Shown here: positions 49,549-56,391 of the stretch, piece after piece | Position numbering within the stretch: the first letter of the stretch is position 1 | Layout of the letters: each line of letters begins with the position of its first letter | NCBI RefSeq assembly: GCF_900157375.1 | Contig: NZ_LT721901.1 | Span: forward strand, 4,545,685 to 4,609,684 | DNA from: Mycobacterium rhizamassiliense | Lineage (GTDB): Bacteria; Actinomycetota; Actinomycetes; Mycobacteriales; Mycobacteriaceae | Direction of reading: 5' to 3' | DNA: 64,000 nt | Notes under the pieces: model-generated | The model's input: only the letters and a program-made list of their open reading frames with translations | Databases searched by the model: none | What the model was told of the DNA's origin: nothing | Position numbers and translations under genes: made by a program

Positions 49549-50223
49549 CTATCCCTCGAGCTGACCGGAGATCCCGCGCCCGATGCTGGCCTGCGTGGCC
49601 GGCGGCAGCACGATGAGACCGTCGAGTTCTTTACGGGCTCGGTCGTAGGCGCTCTGGCGTTCCCGCGGCGCGGCAGCCGAATCCGAGGCCACCCGCAACA
49701 GGCTCTGGGCGCGGGCGATCCGCTGTTGGTCTTCGGAGGAGAAGTCGCTGCGGCGCCGGCGCATCGCCTCGGCCTCGGCGGCGTTGAACGCGGTCACGTA
49801 GTCGGCCACCGCGGTCAGATACCGGTCGGCGGCTTCCCGGTCGTCGAGCAGATCCTCGGCTTTGGCGGGACGCAACAGGTCTGCGCGCAGCTTGGCCCTG
49901 TGGAAGTCGGTCGTGAGCGGATCGCGCATGTCGGTCATCAGCGGGAAGTCCAGCAGCTTGGCGAAGTCGAGTTCGTAGTCGAGCCAGCGCTGGTCGGTCT
50001 GGCCGTGCTCGGCGATGACGCGTCGCAGCGATCGCCAGTGCGCGGCGTGATCTTTCTCGGCGCGCTGCGGCAGCTCCGTGGTGGGTCCCGGCTCCGGCGC
50101 CACTTCTCGGGAATGCTCGGCGCTTCGCCGGTTGGCGGTGAACGCTCGCAGCACGGCGATGGCCGCGCCCGCCAACGGCAGGATCACCAGCAGAAGCTCG
50201 GCCAACCGGATCAGCACACCCAC
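49549..50223 (-). CDS. Single-pass membrane protein with charged cytosolic domain
   Basis: About 224 residues: one N-terminal hydrophobic helix (GVLIRLAELLLVILPLAGAA) and a long acidic/basic helical domain with HRAKLRADLLRPAKAEDLLDD and YVTAFNAAEAEAMRRRRSDF. No catalytic motif is seen. GTG codons at 50223 and 50217 and a TTG at 50250 are possible starts. Only 36 nt separate it from the acyl-AMP ligase stop, so it is cotranscribed with that gene. Similar proteins follow orphan acyl-AMP ligases in mycobacteria, but the role is unknown. Confidence 0.65.
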   Translation of the reverse strand: MGVLIRLAELLLVILPLAGAAIAVLRAFTANRRSAEHSREVAPEPGPTTELPQRAEKDHAAHWRSLRRVIAEHGQTDQRWLDYELDFAKLLDFPLMTDMRDPLTTDFHRAKLRADLLRPAKAEDLLDDREAADRYLTAVADYVTAFNAAEAEAMRRRRSDFSSEDQQRIARAQSLLRVASDSAAAPRERQSAYDRARKELDGLIVLPPATQASIGRGISGQLEG

Positions 50224-50259
50224 ATGGCCAGGATGCCAGCCACCGATCAAGCGTGACCG

Positions 50260-52101
50260 CTAATGCGCGCCCAATTCCCCACTGAGGTACTGCGCCCGGC
50301 ACGCCACCCGCCCCAGCTTGCCGCTGGTGGTGCGCGGAATCGCGCCCGCGGGCAGCAGGCGCACGTCGGACACATCCAGGCCGTGTCGACGCGACACCGC
50401 CGCCGTGATCGCCTCGATCGCCGGCAACGGATCGTCGCGGCTGGTGCCCGCGGCGCGCTCGGCGATGACGACCAACCGTGACCCGGCCCCGTCGTCGGCC
50501 GGCACCGCGAACGCCGTCACGTATCCGCGCCGCACCATCGGCGAGGCCTCGGCCGCGGTGGCCTCGATGTCTTGCGGGTAGTAGGTGTGGCCGTCGATCA
50601 CCACCAGATCCGCGATCCGGCCGGCGACATACAGCTCCCCGTCGAGATAGGTAGCCAGGTCGCCGGTCCGCAGCCACGCGCGGTCGAGTGCCGCGCCCTC
50701 GGCGTGGCTGCCCTCGGCAAGCCGCGGTCCCAGCCTGGCGCCGAACGTCCGCGCCGTTTCCTCGGGCCGTTCCCAGTAGCCGCGGCCAACGTTGTTGCCC
50801 TGCAACCACACTTCCCCAACCGAGCCGTCGGGGAGCTCGGCGCCGGTCTCCGGGGCGACGATCACCGCCCACAGGCTGCGGGCGACCCGGCCGCAGGAGA
50901 CTTGCGCGACCGCGTTGGCCGCGTCCGCGGTTACGCGCACCGCGCGGCCGGCACCCAGCTGCTCGCGGTCGAGGTAGGCCACCGTCGCCTCGGCGTCGTG
51001 GTCGATCGTGGCGATCATCAGCGTCGCCTCGGCGATGCCATACGACGGCTTGAACGCCGTGCGGGGCAACCCGTAGGGCGCGAACGCCTTGTTGAACGAC
51101 GTAATCGCGTCGATGCTGACGGGCTCGGAACCGATGATCAGCACGACATTGCTCAGGTCGACGTCGTCGCCGGCCGGCGGTATGCCGCGTTGGGCGGCCC
51201 ATTCGTACGCGAAGTTCGGCGCGGCGGTCACCACGCGGCCTTCCCGCGACCCGGCGGACAGCGCCTGAATCCAACGCAGCGGCCGGCGCACGAACGCCGC
51301 CGGCGACATCAACGTGGAATGCCCGCCGTACACGGCCGGGAAGCCGATCATCGAGAGCCCCATGTCGTGGTAGAGCGGTAACCAGCTGACGCCGTGGGTG
51401 TTTCGGTTCAGCAGGTCGATCGACAGGATCATCTGCACCAGGTTGGTCCCCACGGCCCGGTGGGTGATCTCCACGCCGGCGGGAGGCCGCGTCGCACCCG
51501 AGGTGTACTGCAGGTGCGAGACGCGGTCGACGTCCAGCTCGACCGGGACGAACCGCTCTCCCTCGGAATCGGGCACCTGATCGATGACGATGACCTGCGG
51601 CCTCGGCAGCTGCGCTACGCCGTCCAGAAAGTTCTCGACCGCGTCCTTGGCCGCCGCCGTCGTCAGCACCGCGACGGGCCTGGAATCGAGCAGCGCCGTC
51701 TCCAGGCGTTCGGCGTGGCCCGGCAGCTCGGGGGCGAACAACGGGACCGCGATGCACCCGGCCTTGATCGCGGCGTAGAAGCCGGCCACGTATTCGATGC
51801 CCTGGGGCGCGAGGATCGCGACGCGGTCGTGCTCGCCGGCGAACTTCTGCACGCGAGCACCGATGGCTGCCAATCGGACGCCCAATTCGGCCCAGGTCAC
51901 TTCCTGGACGTTGCCCTCGGAGCGCGCGTAGTCGAGATAGCGATAGGCGGTCGCGTCGCCGACGTTCGCGATGTTGCGCTCGATCAGCGAGATCAGGGTG
52001 GTGCCCGGCGGCAACGCGACCTGGCCGCTGGCGTCCAGGCAATCCTCTATCAGTAGCAGGCCTTTTGGAGCCGCGGAGTCCAGTCGGGAACCGTCATCCA
52101 T
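50260..52101 (-). CDS. Fatty acyl-AMP ligase (FadD, FAAL type)
   Basis: A 613-residue adenylate-forming enzyme. The A3 ATP loop is YTSGATRPPAGVEITH, followed by WLPLYHDMGLSMIGF, the A5-like SYGIAEATLM and A7-A8 WLRTGDLATYLDGELYVAGR; the catalytic Lys is in RTTSGKLGR at the end. Length and the VPLFAPELPGHAERL segment fit FAALs, which load acyl-AMP onto polyketide synthases or carrier proteins rather than CoA. No polyketide synthase or carrier gene is nearby, so its partner is elsewhere. TAGAAT (52108-52113) lies 6 nt before the ATG. Confidence 0.88.
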   Translation of the reverse strand: MDDGSRLDSAAPKGLLLIEDCLDASGQVALPPGTTLISLIERNIANVGDATAYRYLDYARSEGNVQEVTWAELGVRLAAIGARVQKFAGEHDRVAILAPQGIEYVAGFYAAIKAGCIAVPLFAPELPGHAERLETALLDSRPVAVLTTAAAKDAVENFLDGVAQLPRPQVIVIDQVPDSEGERFVPVELDVDRVSHLQYTSGATRPPAGVEITHRAVGTNLVQMILSIDLLNRNTHGVSWLPLYHDMGLSMIGFPAVYGGHSTLMSPAAFVRRPLRWIQALSAGSREGRVVTAAPNFAYEWAAQRGIPPAGDDVDLSNVVLIIGSEPVSIDAITSFNKAFAPYGLPRTAFKPSYGIAEATLMIATIDHDAEATVAYLDREQLGAGRAVRVTADAANAVAQVSCGRVARSLWAVIVAPETGAELPDGSVGEVWLQGNNVGRGYWERPEETARTFGARLGPRLAEGSHAEGAALDRAWLRTGDLATYLDGELYVAGRIADLVVIDGHTYYPQDIEATAAEASPMVRRGYVTAFAVPADDGAGSRLVVIAERAAGTSRDDPLPAIEAITAAVSRRHGLDVSDVRLLPAGAIPRTTSGKLGRVACRAQYLSGELGAH

Positions 52102-52180
52102 ACCTGAATTCTAGGTGCGCGTCGGCGGTGTTCAGCGGCTCACGCCGCCTGTCGAGACCGTGGGTTGAGCCACACCGGCG

Positions 52181-53275
52181 CTACATCCAGAACTTGCCTA
52201 TCGACTCGGCCAGGGACTCCGCGATCTGGTCGTCGGTGTTGCAGCTGACGGCCACCGACGTCTGCCGATCCCTGCTGATCCGAAAGGCCGTGACATACCC
52301 GGCCCACGCGCCGTCGTGGTCGAGGGTGCCGTCGGCCTTGATGTAGATGCCCGCGGCATAGCGCACGGGGACTCCGGGGCCGATTTCGACCGCGCCGGCC
52401 ATCTGCGCCTCGAGCAGCTTGGGCCCGCCCACGCGGCCGGTTCGGTAGTTGTCGGCCCACTGAACCAGTTGGCTGGGCGTGGCCTGGATGGCGCCGTCGC
52501 CGACCTGCTCCCATGCGGAGCCGGTCGCCTGATAGCCCTCGCTGCCGCCGGTGTACGAGAGGGCCTTGTGCGGGACCTGCCCGACCGGGTCCATCGTCAT
52601 GGCCAGGCCGAGGGGGCGAAAGATGTTGGTGCTGAGAAACTCTGGCAGCGGCTGCCCCGAAACGCGATGCACGACCTCGCCGAGCAGCAGATAGTTGGAG
52701 CCAGAGTAGGCGAATCGGCTGCTGGGCGGGAAACTCAGCTGCGGAACCGCCGCGACCGCCTGCAGGGCCTGCTCCTGGGTGGTGCGGTCGCCGGCCTGGA
52801 ACCCGCGCGAATTGAGTAGCGCCTCGTACTCGGGGATCCCGGTGGTCTGGTGGATCAACTCGGTGACTGTGACGGTGGACGCCCACGCCGGGAATTCGGT
52901 CAGATACTTCGACAGCGGGTCGTCGAGCGAAAGCTTGCCCGATCCGGCCAGCAGCAGGGCCGCGCTGGCGGTGAACTGTTTGGACACCGAACCGATGTCG
53001 AAGACGGTGTCGGTCGTTATCGCTTCTCCGGTCGCGATGTCGGCCGCACCGCGCAGCCCGGTCCAGACGACCTTGCCCGCCGAACCTACCGCCGCCGAGC
53101 AGCCCGGTCCCCCGGCCTTGATGGCGTCGTCGAGCACGCGTTGACTGCCGGCCTTGGCGGCCGCATTGCCGGCCACGGTGGTCGTGGTCGTGACGTTCGA
53201 GGCCGGCGTCGCGGTCGGCTTGCCGCAGGCGCCGAGCGCCAGCGTGATCGCGAACAGTGCAAGGAGTTGCCGCAA
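52181..53275 (-). CDS. Beta-lactamase-family (class C-like) serine hydrolase lipoprotein
   Basis: A 364-residue lipoprotein: signal peptide ending LGAC (Cys17), a Thr-rich linker, then the penicillin-binding/class-C fold with the SxxK motif in GSVSKQF, YxN-type YSGSNY, and HDGAWAGYV near the end in the KTG position. Such proteins are esterases, peptidases or weak beta-lactamases at the outer face of the membrane. A TTG at 53275 with GAAGGA upstream is the only start that yields the signal peptide; the frame is open much further upstream without similarity. Confidence 0.8.
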   Translation of the reverse strand: MRQLLALFAITLALGACGKPTATPASNVTTTTTVAGNAAAKAGSQRVLDDAIKAGGPGCSAAVGSAGKVVWTGLRGAADIATGEAITTDTVFDIGSVSKQFTASAALLLAGSGKLSLDDPLSKYLTEFPAWASTVTVTELIHQTTGIPEYEALLNSRGFQAGDRTTQEQALQAVAAVPQLSFPPSSRFAYSGSNYLLLGEVVHRVSGQPLPEFLSTNIFRPLGLAMTMDPVGQVPHKALSYTGGSEGYQATGSAWEQVGDGAIQATPSQLVQWADNYRTGRVGGPKLLEAQMAGAVEIGPGVPVRYAAGIYIKADGTLDHDGAWAGYVTAFRISRDRQTSVAVSCNTDDQIAESLAESIGKFWM

Positions 53276-53558
53276 GTCACCATGTCCTTCGGAGTCGTAT
53301 GGCGGAGCGAAAGGATATGTCCGCCAAGTTGTTCCACGACATAACCCCGGCGCCTGAATCCGGAGCCCAATCTCCGCACCGCCGTCACCAACAAGCTGTG
53401 GGCCTCGCCCGCCCTCACCGTGTGGGCCCACCCGGTGAGTATGCATGCGGGGCGGCCGCGGTGCGCCGCATTTCGCAGGTGGTACCGGGTGTGTCTGCAG
53501 ATGCGGTCGCGGTAGGGTACGCCCAGTTCCGTTCAGGTCCAGTAACCGGGAGTTGGGG

Positions 53559-54020
53559 ATGTCGGGTCGCGAGTTTTCCTTCGAGATCAACTTGACCAGT
53601 AGCGCGCCTGCTTCGACGCTGTTCCGGCTGGTGGCGGATGGCGCGAACTGGTCGACCTGGGCCAAGCCGATCGTCTTGCAGTCGAGTTGGGCGCGGGAAG
53701 GCACTCCGGCGCCGGGCGGTGTCGGGGCGATTCGCAAGATCGGGGCGTGGCCCGTCCTGGTGCAGGAAGAGACCACCGAGTACGAGCAGGATCGCCGGCA
53801 CGCCTACAAACTCGTCGGGCCGCCCTCCCCGGCCAAGGACTATTGCGGCGAGGTGGTCCTGACGCCGAACGCGGCGGGCGGCACCGACATTCGCTGGAGC
53901 GGATCGTTCGTCGAGGGAGTTCGCGGGACGGGCCCGTTCATGCGGGCCGCCATGGGCGGCTCGGTCCGTTTCTTCGCCAAGAAGCTGGTTCAGGCGGCCG
54001 AGCGCGAGTCCAACCGCTGA
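53559..54020 (+). CDS. SRPBCC (polyketide-cyclase/START-like) protein
   Basis: A 153-residue helix-grip-fold protein: FSFEINLTSSAPASTLFRLVADGANWSTWAKP, then VGAIRKIGAWPVLVQEETTEYEQDRRHAYKLVG and GGTDIRWSGSF. It has a hydrophobic ligand cavity by fold; the ligand is unknown. ATG at 53559 with GGGAG upstream. It is divergent from the beta-lactamase-family gene across 283 nt that hold no other recognisable gene. Confidence 0.8.
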   Translation: MSGREFSFEINLTSSAPASTLFRLVADGANWSTWAKPIVLQSSWAREGTPAPGGVGAIRKIGAWPVLVQEETTEYEQDRRHAYKLVGPPSPAKDYCGEVVLTPNAAGGTDIRWSGSFVEGVRGTGPFMRAAMGGSVRFFAKKLVQAAERESNR

Positions 54021-54107
54021 CGTTTAGCTTGCCGCACAAGGGCTTTCGCGCGCCTCGCCGAGCGCGTGACGGCCGCACCGCGCGGCCGCCACGCTGGAAA
54101 AGAAGCC

Positions 54108-54485
54108 TCACGGGTTGTTGAACTGGTTTTCATAGGTCTGTTGCTGTTGCATGTCCTGATTGAACTGCTGCTGTGCTTCTTCGTTTTGCTGTTCGGACTG
54201 TTGCATCGACTGCTGCATCTGCTGCAGGGCCTGCTGTTCCTGCTGCTGGGCCTGGTCGTCGCTGTCGTCGGTCGCCAGGCCGCCGCCGGCCACGCCCGGC
54301 GGAGCGGCCGGCAACGTGGCGCCGATCGCCGACAGGCGCACCGATCCCAGCACGGTGCCCGTCGTATCGGGCCGCGCCGCGTTGAACAGCGCGAGCATCG
54401 CGACGGCCGCGGCCGCGGCGAGAACCAATTGCATGATTCGCAGTTGCCGGCGCGGTGCGCCGGTTGCATGAATTTGAGGGGTCAT
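54108..54485 (-). CDS. Membrane-anchored Gln-rich protein
   Basis: A 125-residue protein with one hydrophobic helix (IMQLVLAAAAAVAMLALF), a Gly/Ala-rich middle, and residues 75-125 composed mostly of Gln with Met, Glu and Asn (for example QQEQQALQQMQQSMQQ), ending NQFNNP. The tail should form a coiled coil or low-complexity extension outside the membrane. No known family. The skewed composition is not explained by simple codon repeats because Gln codons are mixed with Met and Glu codons. Confidence 0.6.
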   Translation of the reverse strand: MTPQIHATGAPRRQLRIMQLVLAAAAAVAMLALFNAARPDTTGTVLGSVRLSAIGATLPAAPPGVAGGGLATDDSDDQAQQQEQQALQQMQQSMQQSEQQNEEAQQQFNQDMQQQQTYENQFNNP

Positions 54486-54563
54486 ACATCAGGTTTGCGC
54501 CACGTCGCTAGCCGGCACCTGGGAACGGCCTAGCGCTGACGTATGAAAACCGCGCGCCGCCTG

Positions 54564-55727
54564 CTACTTCGAGTCGACCTCGTCCTGGTACTTCTTGGTC
54601 ATGTGCGCGACGGCCTGGTTCTGCGATTCCGCGAGGCCCTCCCGCGCGTCGCTGGCCCGCGCGGCGGCGTCCAGCGTCGGCTGTGCCTGGCCCTGGAAAT
54701 GCGGCATGACTTCGGCGGCGAACAATTCGGCGGATCGCTTGGTGGCCGCCGGGTTCGCCCATTCGTGACCCATCTGCAGCATGCAGCCGAAACCGCCGGA
54801 CTGATCCCACATCCGCTGCACCTGTTCGCGCGCCCGCTCGGGCGTGCCGATCACCCCCGCGCCGTTGTCGTTGATGACGTCGATCATTTCGTCGATCTGC
54901 TCGCCCGGCATGGTCATCTGCGGGAACGCGGCCACCTTCTGGAAGTAGCGGAACCACGACTCCAGGCCGAATTTCACGTCCTCGCGCGCCTGCTTGTCGG
55001 TCTCGGCGACGTGGAACGGCCCGACGAGGCTCCAGTTCTTGCGATCGACCTGGGTGCCGAACGCGGCCGCGCGCTCCTCGACGATGTCCCAGTGATACTG
55101 CAGCGCGTTGAACCCCTCGATGGTCAGCGTTGCTCCGATGGACAGCAGGCCGATGCCGTGCTTGCCGGCCAGCCGGGCGCCCGTCGGCGACGCGACGGCG
55201 GCCACCGCCAGCGGGACGCCCCCGTCGGAGTACGGGGCGAGTTGCAGCTTGGCGTCGAACAACTGGTGTGTCGCGGTTTTCGCGCTCACGGTCTCGCCCG
55301 CGAGCAGCCGAACCACGATGTCGAGATTGGTCTCGAGCAGCTCGCGGGTATCGGTCGGAGTGAGCCCGATCATCGACGAGTCGCTGGGCAGCGAGCCCGG
55401 CCCCACGCCGCCGATGATGCGACCGTGGGTGAGGTGATCCAGCATCATCAGACGGTCGGCGACCCACAGTGGGTTGTGATACGACAGCGAAATAACCCCA
55501 GTGCCAAAGCGAATCCACTTGGTTCGTTCCGCGGCGGCCGCGATGAAGATTTCCGGTGAGGCGATGATTTCGCTGCCGGCCGAGTGATGTTCGCCGATCC
55601 ACGCCTCGTCGAAGCCGAGGGCGTCGAGGTGCTCTACGAATTCGAGATCGCGTTGCAGCGCAAGCGTCGGGTTGGTGCCGGCGCGGTGGAACGGTGCGAT
55701 GAAATATCCGAACCTGAGCTTGGCCAT
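54564..55727 (-). CDS. LLM-class flavin-dependent monooxygenase (limonene-type)
   Basis: A 387-residue luciferase-like monooxygenase, a clear paralogue of the gene at 22251: LRFGYFIAPFHRAGTNPTLALQRD, EAWIGEHHSAGSEI, VADRLMMLDHLTHGRIIGGVGPGSLPSD, and GHEWANPAATKRSAELFA. It should use reduced FMN or F420 on an unknown terpenoid-like or lipid substrate. An AAAGGGAG site precedes the ATG at 55727; a longer frame runs into the hairpin region and is rejected. Confidence 0.85.
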   Translation of the reverse strand: MAKLRFGYFIAPFHRAGTNPTLALQRDLEFVEHLDALGFDEAWIGEHHSAGSEIIASPEIFIAAAAERTKWIRFGTGVISLSYHNPLWVADRLMMLDHLTHGRIIGGVGPGSLPSDSSMIGLTPTDTRELLETNLDIVVRLLAGETVSAKTATHQLFDAKLQLAPYSDGGVPLAVAAVASPTGARLAGKHGIGLLSIGATLTIEGFNALQYHWDIVEERAAAFGTQVDRKNWSLVGPFHVAETDKQAREDVKFGLESWFRYFQKVAAFPQMTMPGEQIDEMIDVINDNGAGVIGTPERAREQVQRMWDQSGGFGCMLQMGHEWANPAATKRSAELFAAEVMPHFQGQAQPTLDAAARASDAREGLAESQNQAVAHMTKKYQDEVDSK

Positions 55728-55811
55728 GGGGCTCCCTTTGCAGTTGGGTTGCCCGAACCATAACTCAAGGCACCCGGCGTCAGGTGACATCCATGGTGCT
55801 CGCATTTGCTC

Positions 55812-55847
55812 AGCCGATGGGGCCAGGTTGCCATGGCCCCATCGGCT
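55812..55847. terminator. Perfect 14-bp hairpin between two leftward genes
   Basis: AGCCGATGGGGCCA and its exact complement enclose an 8-nt loop. It lies 57 nt past the stop of the repeat-containing lipoprotein gene and about 85 nt before the LLM start, so it probably terminates the former. There is no U-run. Confidence 0.7.
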
Positions 55848-55904
55848 AGGGAGCAAGTCATTTTCGTGCCGCTGTGTTGCGGCAACTCAACGCGAAGCGG
55901 GAGG

Positions 55905-56267
55905 TTAGTTGCCGCCGCAGACGTTGCCGATGCAGCCACCGCCACCGCCGGGCCCGCCACCGCCGCCGCCGACGCCGGGGATGCTGCCGCTGCCGCCGCC
56001 GGGGCCGCCGCCGCCCGTGGGGCCGCCCGGAATGCTGCCGCTCCCGCCGTTCGGCCCGCCGCCACCGGTGGGGCCACCGGGCACGCTGCCGCCTCCGCCG
56101 TTCGGCCCGCCGCCGCCGGTGCCCGGGGCCGTGGTGACGGCGGTAGTCGATGTGGTGGTCGTCGTGCTGCTGCTCGGGCCCTTATTGCCCCCGCCGCACC
56201 CAACCGCTGCGACAAGCATTACTGCGCCGCCGAAGACGGCGAACGAAGTCCTGGCTGCAGATCTCAT
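55905..56267 (-). CDS. Gly/Pro-rich repeat lipoprotein
   Basis: A 120-residue predicted lipoprotein: signal peptide with lipobox AVGC (Cys24), a Ser/Thr stretch (SSSTTTTTSTTAVTT), then three 17-residue repeats of the type GGGGPNGGSGSIPGGPT and a Gly-rich end closing with CIGNVC. The repeats should be flexible and surface-exposed. The ATG at 56267 has GGAGAG upstream; a GTG at 56285 is possible. Similar Gly-rich short lipoproteins occur in mycobacteria with unknown function. Confidence 0.7.
   Translation of the reverse strand: MRSAARTSFAVFGGAVMLVAAVGCGGGNKGPSSSTTTTTSTTAVTTAPGTGGGGPNGGGGSVPGGPTGGGGPNGGSGSIPGGPTGGGGPGGGSGSIPGVGGGGGGPGGGGGCIGNVCGGN
55965..56117 (-). repeat. Three tandem 51-bp coding repeats
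   Basis: Three in-frame 51-bp units encode the 17-residue Gly/Pro repeats of the lipoprotein (56117-56067, 56066-56016, 56015-55965), followed by a degenerate fourth. The first two differ at only two residues. Unit length divisible by three preserves the frame on copy-number change. Confidence 0.75.
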
Positions 56268-56391
56268 CGAACTCTCCGCTCTCACTACTGTGTGCGCGAA
56301 CTTTTACGGTCCCTGGTTCATTACCCCGCTCGCGCCACCGTAAACCGCGCCGAACCCGAAGTCGCGCAGAAAAAGTCGACTGCCTTCGCGC

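Noticed and set aside
49631..52042. 803-codon frame on the same strand as the acyl-AMP ligase, in another phase
   Set aside because: It spans two genes with clear families and is Arg/Pro-rich with no motif; a codon-bias shadow.
55909..56343. Proline-rich protein on the + strand over the Gly-rich lipoprotein
   Set aside because: Poly-Pro is just the antisense of the Gly codons; the minus-strand frame has the signal peptide, lipobox and ribosome site.
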